A stretch of 9,370 nt of DNA from Verrucomicrobiaceae bacterium UBA2429 (lineage in GTDB: Bacteria > Verrucomicrobiota > Verrucomicrobiia > Verrucomicrobiales > Verrucomicrobiaceae): positions 445-9,814 of the forward strand of contig DDQZ01000025.1 in the NCBI GenBank assembly GCA_002343505.1. Direction: 5' to 3'. The translations under genes and the position numbers were made by a program. Positions within the stretch are counted from its first letter, which is position 1, and every line of letters starts with the position of its first letter. This document shows positions 1 through 7,013 of this stretch, one piece after another. The notes under the pieces were generated by a model. It made no database searches. It had not been told where the DNA came from and worked only from the letters and a program-made list of their open reading frames with translations.

Positions 1-2404
1 CGGTGTCGGCGCTGGCGAGGGCGGCGAGGGCGGGGTTTTCCTGTTTGGAGAGGCGGTCGCGCTGCTCGGCGGCGCGGGTGGCGGCGGTTTCGGTGATGGC
101 GGCGAGGGTGTCGGCGGCGCGCTGGAGGCGGGCGCGGTGGTTGTCGGAGGCGCCGTAGAGGTGTTCGGGGCTTTTGGTCTGGTCGGGCTTGTCGAGGCTG
201 GCGGCGAGGTCGCCGGCGGTCTCGGAGAGCTGCTTGCGCAGGTCGTCGGCCTGGCGCTGCTGGCTGCTTTCGAGGACGGGGGAGAGAGCCTCAAGCTCGC
301 GGTGCAGGGCGTCGCCCGAGGCGAGCGCGGCGCGCTGCTGCTCGTGCCATTTCGGACGCTGGGTGGTGTCGCGGTTGGCGGGCAGGGATTGATCCGTGAG
401 CAGGCGCTCCTGGCGGCTGAGCTGGCGGGCGGACTGGGCGGCGATGCGCGCGCCGTCCTCGGCGGCGAAGGCGCGGGCGGCGGCGGCGACGGCCTCGGCG
501 TCGCTGCTGGCGGCGGAGGCCTGGCGGCGGAGTCCGTCGGTGCTTTCGATGTCGCCCTCGGTGAGTTTTTGGAGCTGGTCGAGCGGGGCGTGGCGGAGGT
601 GGGCGAGGCGCTCGCCGAGCAGGCGCATCTCGGCGGCGTCGAGGTGGGTGGGCGCGGTCTGGGCGGCCTGCTTGAGGCGCTCCCAGAGGTCGTCGGCGGT
701 GTCGCGGACGTTTTGCAGCTCGGTCTGCGCGCGGGCGAGGGAGGTTTCGGGCGTTTCCTTGCGCTGCTGGCGGGTGGACTTTTGCACGGACTCCATGGCC
801 TTGCGCAAATCCCGGGTTTTTTCGGACAGCGTGGCGGCCTGCTGGGCCAGGCGGCGTGTCTCGGCGGCCCACTGGCGCTGGAGCGGGTCCACGGTCTGCT
901 CCTGGACGATGACGCGCACCACGGGCGACTCGGCTTTCTGCCCCTTCAAGTCGGTGGCGATGAGTTTCAGCAGCACGGTGTCCCCCGGCGCGACGTGCAT
1001 CGGGGCGAGCGGCAGCACGGTCTGCACGCTGGTCTCGCGCCCGGATTTGCCGGCCAGCTCGCGCTCCTCCCAGTTCTCGCCATTGACCGCGCGCGCCACG
1101 GCGACAGCGGCGAGGCCGACATCATCACTGGCGAAGCCTTGCAGCCGCACGGACTCGTCAGCCAAAAGCGCCACCTGCTCCTGCGGCTCCAGGATTTGCG
1201 CGATGGGCGGCAGGTCCGGGATGACGGCGATCTGCCAGGGGGCGGACTCCTCATTGGTAAAACCCGTCTCCACCGCCGTCAGGCCGATCTGCCAGGACTC
1301 GTGCCCTGCCTCCAGGCTCCACTCCGCGCCGAGCGCGCCGCCCTCCAGCGCCTGCACCGGCAGCGGCGCGGGGTGCTCCGGATGATCGGGATTGATCTGA
1401 AGGCTGCCGTTTTGCACCGGCTGGTTGGCCTTCAAAACAAGCCGCACTTTGGAGCCCTCCAGCGCCTCCAGATCGCCATGATCCTCGGTGACCTGCGCAG
1501 GCGGCAGGCCGGTGTAGCCGGGAGGCGTGATCGTTTTGACGAACTCCACCAGCCGCGGCCGCGCGCGCGCGGAAAGCGTGTGCCAGGGGCTGATGGCATC
1601 CCCGGCCAGAACGCGGTAACGCGCGTCACTCTGGCCGATGCCGACGCCGCCTTCGTGACGGGTGCCGGCGGTGTGCGGCATGGGCGTGAGGCGGCTTTTG
1701 GCGCCCGCGGACTGGCTTTCCAGCATCACCTCGCCGGTGAAGCTCCCGGTGACATCGGCGCTGATGACGACTTCGGAATGAAAGGCTGCCAAAGCGCCGG
1801 CGGGCGCCGGCTCGACGATGGTGATGACGGCGCTGGCGGGCCGCTCCAGGTTCGCAAAGGGGATCACCGCGCGCGCCAGGAAGCCCGGCAGATGCAGCGC
1901 GGGCACGCAGCTCAGTCCGGCGATGACGAGCGCCAGCGCGCCGAGGCCGAGCGCCCAGCCGCGCAGCGCGCGCAGAGGCAGCAGCGCGCGGGCGTCGAGC
2001 TGCCGCGCGGCGGCGGCCACCTCGTCCTGGAGCCGCGCGCGGAACTCCTCCGACTCTCCCTCATGCCCGTGCTCCAGCTCCACAGCGGCGAGCAGGCGCT
2101 CGTGCAGGCCGGGGGCGGCGCTTTCCAGCAGGCGGGCCGCGCCGGCATCATCGCGCGCCTCGCGCAGATGGCTCAAAGCCGCCCGCCACGCGGCGAGGCA
2201 GGCGCCCGCGTAAGCCGCAAGCATCGTCCAGGGCCGCAGCGCCTCCGGCATGAAACGCGCGCGGTCCAGCAGCGCGGTGAAAAGCGCCGCCGCGAGCACA
2301 ATGAGCGCGAAGCAGAGCAGCGCGCGCCAGGCGAGCAGGGTGCGGCGGCGGGCGCGGAAAGTTTGAAGGGCCTGGCGGGTGGCAGGGCGGAGACTGGAGT
2401 CCAT
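1..2404 (-). CDS. DUF4175-like membrane and coiled-coil protein, C-terminus beyond the window
   Basis: The minus strand is open without a stop from an ATG at 2404 to the left edge, giving about 801 residues. Predicted membrane segments lie at about residues 24-45, 57-76 and 149-168. An extracytoplasmic, beta-rich part follows at about 190-500, with a PPGYTGLP motif near 294, an EALEGSKV motif near 312 and SDDVGL near 425. These match the pattern of DUF4175-like proteins of planctomycetes and verrucomicrobia. From about 505 to the edge the protein is rich in Q, R, A, E and L and probably forms long coiled coils. Relatives often sit beside MoxR ATPase, DUF58 and VWA (BatA/BatB) genes and are thought to act in the cell envelope; no such gene is visible here, so any partner would lie to the left. 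It is the first gene of its unit, being divergent from the Uma2 gene. The coding call is firm; the family name is moderately sure and the biochemical function unknown. Confidence 0.85.
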   Translation of the reverse strand, partial: MDSSLRPATRQALQTFRARRRTLLAWRALLCFALIVLAAALFTALLDRARFMPEALRPWTMLAAYAGACLAAWRAALSHLREARDDAGAARLLESAAPGLHERLLAAVELEHGHEGESEEFRARLQDEVAAAARQLDARALLPLRALRGWALGLGALALVIAGLSCVPALHLPGFLARAVIPFANLERPASAVITIVEPAPAGALAAFHSEVVISADVTGSFTGEVMLESQSAGAKSRLTPMPHTAGTRHEGGVGIGQSDARYRVLAGDAISPWHTLSARARPRLVEFVKTITPPGYTGLPPAQVTEDHGDLEALEGSKVRLVLKANQPVQNGSLQINPDHPEHPAPLPVQALEGGALGAEWSLEAGHESWQIGLTAVETGFTNEESAPWQIAVIPDLPPIAQILEPQEQVALLADESVRLQGFASDDVGLAAVAVARAVNGENWEERELAGKSGRETSVQTVLPLAPMHVAPGDTVLLKLIATDLKGQKAESPVVRVIVQEQTVDPLQRQWAAETRRLAQQAATLSEKTRDLRKAMESVQKSTRQQRKETPETSLARAQTELQNVRDTADDLWERLKQAAQTAPTHLDAAEMRLLGERLAHLRHAPLDQLQKLTEGDIESTDGLRRQASAASSDAEAVAAAARAFAAEDGARIAAQSARQLSRQERLLTDQSLPANRDTTQRPKWHEQQRAALASGDALHRELEALSPVLESSQQRQADDLRKQLSETAGDLAASLDKPDQTKSPEHLYGASDNHRARLQRAADTLAAITETAATRAAEQRDRLSKQENPALAALASADT

Positions 2405-2563
2405 GTGTGAAAAAGTGCCCTGGATGAACGCGCCGGCAAGGCGTGTTATGGCGCGTGAATGCGGGTAAATTTCAAGGGCGGGCCTGCCCCCGGCTCCGTC
2501 CCTCCACCGTCAGGACCTGAGAGCAGGACATGACAAAAAAGCGGCGCGAGTGTATTGGAAACC

Positions 2564-3217
2564 ATGCCCGCCACGGTGCCAGCACCCGCCAGTCGAAGCC
2601 AGGCGCACAGCTCCCCGCTTGAAAACGGTGAGCTGGTGGCGCTGCCGGAGTTTCTTCGTCGTTTCGAGAAAATGCAGGGGGTGAAAAAAGCGGAACTGAT
2701 CGAAGGAGTCGTCCACATGCCATCCGCCGTCCGCCTCAACCACTCGCAGCCTGATGGAATCATTCATGGCTGGTTGTTTGCCTACGCCGCCGAGCACGGC
2801 CTGGAAATGCTGCCGAACACGACCCTGCTGCTGGACACTGAGAACTGCTTCCAGCCCGACGCCATCCTCTGCGGCACGCCGCGCCGGGGCGGCAGGGTCT
2901 GGGTGAACGAGGCGGGTTATCTGTGCGGCTCGCCCGAGATGGTGGTGGAGGTGGCGGCCAGCACCGGTTCGATAGATTTGCGCGACAAACTGCGCGTCTA
3001 TCGCCGTCTCGAAGTGGCCGAATACCTGGTCTGGCGCACCGAGGACAAGGAGGTGGACTGGTTTCAACTCGAGGCCGGCGCCTACATCCGCATGAAGCCC
3101 GACCGCCACGGACGGCTGCGCAGCCGGATTTTTCCAGGCCTGGTGCTCGATGTGGAAGCCGCCCTTCGCGGCGACAAAGCCGCCGTGCTGGCGGCGCTGA
3201 AAAAGCGCGGGCGGTGA
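2564..3217 (+). CDS. Uma2 family (DUF820) putative endonuclease
   Basis: A protein of 217 residues from the ATG at 2564. The frame also allows a TTG three codons upstream at 2555, but ATG is preferred. Uma2 hallmarks are visible (numbered from the ATG): AELIEG near 43-48, a histidine in the LNHSQ stretch, QPD with Asp99, PEMVVEV with Glu129, and DLRDKLRVYRR with Lys142, followed by EYLVW. This is the order of acidic and lysine residues expected of the PD-(D/E)XK nuclease fold. Uma2 proteins are abundant in cyanobacteria, planctomycetes and verrucomicrobia, often in many copies, and their biological role is poorly known. The length fits the usual 180-220 residues. It stands alone, divergent from the DUF4175-like gene and convergent with the M20 gene, so context suggests no partner. 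Nuclease activity is inferred from fold only. Confidence 0.9.
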   Translation: MPATVPAPASRSQAHSSPLENGELVALPEFLRRFEKMQGVKKAELIEGVVHMPSAVRLNHSQPDGIIHGWLFAYAAEHGLEMLPNTTLLLDTENCFQPDAILCGTPRRGGRVWVNEAGYLCGSPEMVVEVAASTGSIDLRDKLRVYRRLEVAEYLVWRTEDKEVDWFQLEAGAYIRMKPDRHGRLRSRIFPGLVLDVEAALRGDKAAVLAALKKRGR

Positions 3218-3280
3218 GCAAAGGCGGGCGCTGGCACGCGCGCGCCGGATTTATGACGGCATCATCACGATTGGTGATGC

Positions 3281-3340
3281 CCATTCTGGAGTTCTGGAGT
3301 GATGGGATTCCAATGCTCCAGCACTCCATGATTCCAATGG
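3281..3340. repeat. Long imperfect inverted repeat in a convergent spacer
   Basis: The 60-bp element folds on itself. TGGAGT (3287-3292) pairs with ACTCCA (3323-3328) and TGGAG (3295-3299) with CTCCA (3316-3320), separated by a 2x2 internal loop and closed by a 16-nt loop. An outer CCATT (3281-3285) pairs with AATGG (3336-3340). The same stretch holds an 8-bp tandem repeat TTCTGGAG (3284-3291 and 3292-3299) and a 10-bp direct repeat GATTCCAATG (3306-3315 and 3330-3339). It lies between the converging Uma2 and M20 genes. There is no T tract, so it is not a classical intrinsic terminator, though it could end transcription from both sides. It resembles REP-like dispersed spacer elements. Confidence 0.6.
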
Positions 3341-3379
3341 CGGATCTCACCCTTTGTGGGCGGATCTCACCCTTTGTGG
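3339..3379. repeat. 20-bp perfect tandem duplication
   Basis: The unit gcggatctcaccctttgtgg occurs at 3340-3359 and again at 3360-3379 with no mismatch; the base at 3339 extends the period by one. It directly abuts the inverted repeat and ends 11 bp short of the M20 stop codon. Nothing suggests coding use. It could be a replication-slippage duplication or a boundary left by insertion of the neighbouring element. Confidence 0.85.
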
Positions 3380-3390
3380 CGGCGCCTGGC

Positions 3391-4548
3391 TCAACACCCC
3401 GCCTCCAGACTCTCCAAAAACCGGACAAAAAAAGCCGCGCCCGCCTCCAGGTCCGCCGCGCTGATGAACTCGTCCTTCGTGTGCGCCTGGGCGATGCTGC
3501 CGGGGCCGATGGCGATGGCCGGGATGCCGGCCGCGGCGAGAAAAGCGGCGTCGCAAAACCAGGGCGCGCCGGCCAGGGGCGCGCCACATTTCACCAGGGC
3601 CTGGACAAAGGGGTTCTCCGGATCGGTGTCCAGCGGGTAGGTCTCCGGCAGAGGCAGCACCTCCGCGCCGGGGTCGAGCCTGCGGATGAAATCCGCCAGC
3701 AGACGCAGCGCGCCGCCCGCGCGGTTGAGGCCGGGCGTGGTGCGCAGGTCCACGCGCAGCGCGCAGCGGTCCGCCACGATGTTGCTGCGCGCGCCGCCCT
3801 GGATCATGCCCAGATTGATGGTGCTGGCGCCGAGCCACTCGTCCACGCCGCCCGCCTCCACCAGCAGCGCGCGGAAGTCCGTGTCCAGCGCATGCACGAG
3901 GCGCGCCATTTTCACGATGGCATTCTCCCCGCGCTCCGGCGTGGCCCCGTGCGCCGCCACACCGTGCGTGACCACGTCCGCCCACAGGCAGCCCTTGTGG
4001 CGGAAGACGGTGCGCAACTCCGTCGGCTCGCCCACGACAGCGAGCGCGTAGGAGCCGTGATGCCTGGCGAAATGCTGCGAGCCGAGCTGCGCGGACTCCT
4101 CCGACATGAAGCCGGCGAAATGCACCTCCACCGGCAGCGCCGGGATGCGCGCGCGCATCTCATGCAGCGCCCACAGCATCGAGGCCATCGGCCCCTTCGT
4201 GTCGCTCGCCCCCCGGCCCCACACGCGCCCGTCCCGCAGCTCGCCGCCGAAAGGCTCGATGCTCATGCCGCCCACGCTCACCGTGTCCGTGTGCGGACCG
4301 AAGACGATGCGCGGCTTGGCACCGCCGCCGGGGCGGGGCAGGGAAGGGAAGCGCCCGATCACATTCGGCCTGTCAGGCTCCACCTCGTCGAGAAAAGCCT
4401 CGGCCCCGCAGCGCTCCAGGAAAGCCGCGATGAAACGAGCGCACTCCGCCTCGCCCGTGCGCGCCGTGCCGGGGTCGCCGTCCGGATTCACCGAGGGAAT
4501 GCGCACCAGGGCCTGGCAGAGTTCGACGACATTCGCGGGCGGGTTCAT
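3391..4548 (-). CDS. M20 family zinc amidohydrolase (ArgE/DapE-type deacylase)
   Basis: A cytoplasmic protein of 385 residues from the ATG at 4548. All M20 metal and catalytic positions are present: GPHTDTV with His86 and Asp88, GRGASDTKG with the bridging Asp116, MSEES with the general base Glu150 and metal ligand Glu151, VVGEPTE with Glu174, and AQAHTKDEF with His356. FCDAAFLAAAGIPA near 331 and the GPG near 348 are typical of acetylornithine deacetylase and succinyl-diaminopimelate desuccinylase relatives. The central part (about 181-290) is the dimerisation or lid domain. These enzymes hydrolyse an N-acyl amino acid or a peptide-like amide. The substrate cannot be told: no arginine or lysine biosynthesis gene is adjacent. 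An in-frame ATG at 4608 would add 20 residues that look non-conserved. It is divergent from the YwaF-like gene, with a 96-bp spacer. Confidence 0.9.
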   Translation of the reverse strand: MNPPANVVELCQALVRIPSVNPDGDPGTARTGEAECARFIAAFLERCGAEAFLDEVEPDRPNVIGRFPSLPRPGGGAKPRIVFGPHTDTVSVGGMSIEPFGGELRDGRVWGRGASDTKGPMASMLWALHEMRARIPALPVEVHFAGFMSEESAQLGSQHFARHHGSYALAVVGEPTELRTVFRHKGCLWADVVTHGVAAHGATPERGENAIVKMARLVHALDTDFRALLVEAGGVDEWLGASTINLGMIQGGARSNIVADRCALRVDLRTTPGLNRAGGALRLLADFIRRLDPGAEVLPLPETYPLDTDPENPFVQALVKCGAPLAGAPWFCDAAFLAAAGIPAIAIGPGSIAQAHTKDEFISAADLEAGAAFFVRFLESLEAGC

Positions 4549-4644
4549 GGCGCATGAAGCCACAGCCCGCGCGCCGCGTCCAGACCGGGGTGAATTTTTG
4601 GCGTGCATTCACCCCGCGCGTGCGGGTAATCTTCGGTCAAAGCC

Positions 4645-5355
4645 ATGCCGCCCTACGATTTCCAAGCTTTCAGCCGCAGCCACATCGCCGTCCTGGCAGC
4701 CTGTCTGGCCGCTCTCGTGCTGCTGGCATTTCTGCGCCGGGTGAATGAAAGCCTGGCCGTGCGCGCCGAGCGCGTGCTGGGCTTCCTGCTCCTGCTCATC
4801 TGGCCCCTCACCGTCCTGGCCTACTGGCACACCGGCATCCTCTCCCTCGGCAACGCCCTGCCGCTCCACTACTGCGACATTGCCGGCATCGCCGCCGGGC
4901 TGGCGCTGCTCACCCGCCGGCAGACCGCCTGCGAGGTCGTTTACTACCTCGGCCTCGCCGGCACCCTGCAGGGGCTGCTGACACCGAATTTAAAGGCCGA
5001 CTTCCCCGACCCGCGCTTCCTCGTCTTCTTTCTCCTCCACGGCGGCGTCGTCGTCACCGCCCTCCACGTCGTCACCAGCATGGGGCGCGCCCCGCGGCCC
5101 GGCGCGCTGCGGCGCATGCTCGCCTTCACCCTCGGCTACGCCGCCCTCACCGGCCTCATCAACACCGCCCTCGGCACCAACTACGCCTTCCTCTGCCGCA
5201 AGCCCGAGCAGGCCAGCCTCATGGACCACCTCGGCCCCTGGCCCTGGTACATCGGCAGCCTTGTCCTTCTCGCCTTCGTCCTTTACAGCCTCCTGCATCT
5301 GCCCTTCCACCTCGCCCGCCGCAAGGCCGCCCCGGACGGGGACGCAGCCGCCTGA
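4645..5355 (+). CDS. YwaF/TIGR02206 family integral membrane protein (TMEM164-like)
   Basis: A protein of 236 residues with about six or seven predicted membrane helices (roughly 12-30, 43-61, 75-90, 98-113, 124-145, 157-175, 201-222). Family motifs are clear: ALPLHYCDIAG with His75, Cys77 and Asp78; GLAGTLQGLLTPNL near 103-116; a helix with FFLLHGG and His132; GTNYAFLCRKP at 177-187; and GPWPWY at 197-202. This matches the B. subtilis YwaF family of unknown function. The family is related to eukaryotic TMEM164, which has been reported as a phospholipid acyltransferase, so a lipid-remodelling role is possible but inferred. No strong ribosome binding site precedes the ATG. The gene stands alone between divergent and convergent neighbours. 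The C-terminus is a short charged cytoplasmic-type tail. Confidence 0.9.
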   Translation: MPPYDFQAFSRSHIAVLAACLAALVLLAFLRRVNESLAVRAERVLGFLLLLIWPLTVLAYWHTGILSLGNALPLHYCDIAGIAAGLALLTRRQTACEVVYYLGLAGTLQGLLTPNLKADFPDPRFLVFFLLHGGVVVTALHVVTSMGRAPRPGALRRMLAFTLGYAALTGLINTALGTNYAFLCRKPEQASLMDHLGPWPWYIGSLVLLAFVLYSLLHLPFHLARRKAAPDGDAAA

Positions 5356-5371
5356 TGGCAGCGGCAAACCG

Positions 5372-5400
5372 GGCCGGTCATGAGCCGGCTTCCCTTTTCC
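5372..5400 (+). terminator. Candidate weak intrinsic terminator after the YwaF-like gene
   Basis: Seventeen bases after the YwaF-like stop, GCCGG (5373-5377) and CCGGC (5385-5389) can pair around a 7-nt loop, with a further G-T pair possible outside. A pyrimidine-rich run, TTCCCTTTTCC, follows. The stem is short and the T tract interrupted. It overlaps the last codons of the convergent membrane-protein gene. Confidence 0.3.
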
Positions 5401-5767
5401 GTCTCTCGCACCACCTGTAAACACTCGGAAAACGCGCGGCAATAAGCCCGCCGGCACCCGTCAGGGCAAAGGCCACGAAGAATTCCAACTGGTCAGCCAG
5501 GACAAGCTCATGGTGAAGCTCGCGGCTGGCGGCCTGCAGGATGGGCATGATGCCCGCCGCCGCCCGCGAGATGCCCCAGCACATGAGCAGGATGCCGGTG
5601 AGAAAGATCATGATCTCACCCCAGGCCACCTTTTCGCAAGTGTCCTCGCGTGTTTCGACAGGCAGGCCCGATCTCATGGCAAGCCTGCAAATGCCCGGAG
5701 CCGCGAACCATGTGAGAACCACCAAGCCCAGGTAAACTGCCAAAGACGGCAGATAGAGCGCCCACAC
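5378..5767 (-). CDS. Small three-helix membrane protein, unrecognised
   Basis: The frame stays open upstream to 5956, but the in-frame ATG there lies deep inside the preceding gene. The GTG at 5767, 25 bp after that gene's stop, gives 129 residues and begins just before the first hydrophobic helix. This start is a judgement, without a clear Shine-Dalgarno site. Hydrophobic segments lie at about residues 4-24, 50-68 and 94-112, joined by hydrophilic loops, with a basic C-terminal tail (RWCERRKREAGS). I do not recognise the family. It probably shares a transcript with the secreted-protein gene upstream. An alternative is a longer N-terminus overlapping the upstream gene with a CTG or ATC start. 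Confidence 0.65.
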   Translation of the reverse strand: MWALYLPSLAVYLGLVVLTWFAAPGICRLAMRSGLPVETREDTCEKVAWGEIMIFLTGILLMCWGISRAAAGIMPILQAASRELHHELVLADQLEFFVAFALTGAGGLIAARFPSVYRWCERRKREAGS

Positions 5768-5792
5768 ACTCGGATAATGTGCATGACACGCT

Positions 5793-6245
5793 CTAACGAT
5801 AACCAGTGATAAGGGCGCAATGGGTGTCCTTGAGTTTGCCGCTTTCCTCCATCCGCACCGTGGCGACATAAACGCCGGTCTTTTTGGGTTTGAAGAAAAG
5901 CAGGAAACCCCAGCCTTCGAGCACGGGCTGGATTTCGCCGACAGGCTTGCCATCAAGATCGAGCACCTCGCCCTTCACATGGATGCCTGATTTGCGCGGC
6001 ACGGCCACGGCCACGCAGTACTCGTTGCCCTTGAACATCTGCATGCGCACGGCTTTTCCGAAATCCTTCGATAGAGGAGCCACCCATGTCTCGGCCCGGA
6101 AGGTGAAGCCCTGCTTTTCCTGGTCATTGACCAAAGCCAGGGCGGCGGACTCGGCGTCATCCGCCTCACCGGCGGACAGAGGCGCGAAGAAGGCCAGAAG
6201 CATCAGTGCCGAGATCAGAAGGGAAGGTCGGGGGAGGAAAAACAT
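5793..6245 (-). CDS. Small secreted protein of unknown function
   Basis: A protein of 150 residues. Residues 1-25 look like a Sec signal peptide: Arg6, a hydrophobic core ISALMLLAFFAPLSA, and cleavage predicted after PLSA. The mature part of about 125 residues is soluble and looks beta-rich, with alternating hydrophobic stretches such as YCVAVAVP, GFLLFFKP and GVYVATVRM. It has two cysteines (77 and 143) that could form a disulfide after export. I do not recognise a named domain; the alternating pattern recalls small beta-sandwich envelope domains. It is divergent from the FHA gene and is followed 25 bp later by a small membrane-protein gene, suggesting a two-gene envelope unit. The start is supported by the signal peptide beginning right at the ATG. 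Confidence 0.8.
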   Translation of the reverse strand: MFFLPRPSLLISALMLLAFFAPLSAGEADDAESAALALVNDQEKQGFTFRAETWVAPLSKDFGKAVRMQMFKGNEYCVAVAVPRKSGIHVKGEVLDLDGKPVGEIQPVLEGWGFLLFFKPKKTGVYVATVRMEESGKLKDTHCALITGYR

Positions 6246-6278
6246 GGCGGCGTTTGGCAGGAAACAAGCTGTACGTCG

Positions 6279-6308
6279 AACATAGGCATTGCATCATCAA
6301 AAAGCCAA
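6279..6308 (-). promoter_or_regulatory. Candidate sigma-70-type promoter for the secreted/membrane pair
   Basis: Read on the minus strand, TTGGCT (6303-6308) and TATGTT (6279-6284) are spaced by 18 bp, each matching 4 of 6 consensus bases. They would start transcription near 6272, about 27 bases upstream of the ATG at 6245. The surrounding 141-bp divergent spacer is clearly less GC-rich than the genes, as expected for a promoter region. No convincing counterpart was seen for the FHA gene. Confidence 0.25.
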
Positions 6309-6386
6309 GATTCTGTGTGCTTTGTATTGAAATGCCCTCAGTTTGTCCTCCGTTGGCTTTCACAATCCCGCAAACATTACGCACGC

Positions 6387-7013
6387 ATGCCCACTCTCGT
6401 TTTTCACCTGGATGACGGCTCTGTTTTGACCCACGAATTGGAAGACGGGGTGACGACGCTCGGCAGGCATCCTGACAGTGTGGTGGTTCTGGAGTTTCCG
6501 TCGGTTTCCGCCCACCATGCGATCATCGAGATGGGCGAAGGGGGCTGCTTTGTCTCGGACCAAAAGTCGAGCAACGGCACTCGGGTAAACGGCGTGGTCA
6601 TTGAGGAGTCCAGGCTCAAGGAAGGCGACAGGGTGGCTTTTGGCGATGTGCAGGCGGTTTTTTATCAAGGTGCGCCCCCCGAAATGGTGGAAGCGCCCGA
6701 GCCGGAAGTAATATATGTGCCCGCCCCTGAGGTGCCGGCCCCGGAATCTCCGCCGCCCATGCCGCAGCGGAATTACCGGCAGCCAAAACCGCGCAGGAAC
6801 CCCAAGGTCAAGGTCACCTCCTATCCTGACACCTCCGACAGCGGGTGTGCCACCGCGGTGATCGTCATCGCACTGTTTGTGACCGCCTTCATCATCGGAC
6901 TGGCCATGCGGCATTCCAAGGAGACTGGTGGAAACTTCATCACTGACATGCTCGACAAAATCAGTGGCGCCGTGCCAAAGATCACCATCGAGAAAAAGGT
7001 GGACGAGCCATGA
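6387..7013 (+). CDS. FHA-domain protein with C-terminal membrane segment
   Basis: A protein of 208 residues from the ATG at 6387. An in-frame GTG at 6315 would add 24 residues without domain support. Residues 2-95 form a forkhead-associated domain, which binds phosphothreonine peptides: LGRHPD with Gly26-Arg27, SVSAHHA with Ser41 and His44, and SSNGTRVNG with Ser62, Asn63 and Thr65. A Pro/Glu-rich linker follows (about 97-128), then a basic patch (RQPKPRRNPKVK, 131-142). One strongly hydrophobic segment (about 155-174) probably anchors the protein, with the FHA domain most likely in the cytoplasm and the last 30 residues outside. No Ser/Thr kinase gene is in the window. The stop overlaps the start of the downstream oxidoreductase by ATGA. 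Confidence 0.9.
   Translation: MPTLVFHLDDGSVLTHELEDGVTTLGRHPDSVVVLEFPSVSAHHAIIEMGEGGCFVSDQKSSNGTRVNGVVIEESRLKEGDRVAFGDVQAVFYQGAPPEMVEAPEPEVIYVPAPEVPAPESPPPMPQRNYRQPKPRRNPKVKVTSYPDTSDSGCATAVIVIALFVTAFIIGLAMRHSKETGGNFITDMLDKISGAVPKITIEKKVDEP
6996..7002 (+). promoter_or_regulatory. Shine-Dalgarno-like site for the Gfo/Idh/MocA gene
   Basis: AAGGTGG ends 7 nt before the ATG at 7010, a good spacing. It lies inside the last codons of the FHA gene and supports the start that overlaps the FHA stop. It is the clearest ribosome binding site in the window; most other starts here lack one. Confidence 0.55.

Noticed and set aside
2530..2558. ATGACA and TATTGG spaced by 17 bp, a possible promoter for Uma2
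   Set aside because: The -10 matches only three bases and would start transcription at the ATG itself. It is too weak to list as a feature.
2555..2563. TTG start for the Uma2 gene
   Set aside because: An ATG three codons later gives the same domain content, and no better ribosome binding site favours the TTG.
3263..3279. Short hairpin CATCAC/GTGATG after Uma2 as a terminator
   Set aside because: The stem is only six pairs, AT-containing, with no T tract after it.
2510..3587. Minus-strand frames over the Uma2 gene (199 and 275 codons)
   Set aside because: They run antisense to a protein with clear Uma2 motifs and have composition typical of shadow frames.
2923..4557. A 544-codon plus-strand frame across Uma2, the spacer and the M20 gene
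   Set aside because: It is antisense to a complete M20 gene with all catalytic motifs and out of frame with Uma2. The product is R/A/H-rich and without a domain.
4549..4608. Upstream ATG extending the M20 protein by 20 residues
   Set aside because: The extra residues are Arg/Ser/Ala-rich with no signal-peptide character, and the family domain begins right after the ATG at 4548. It remains possible.
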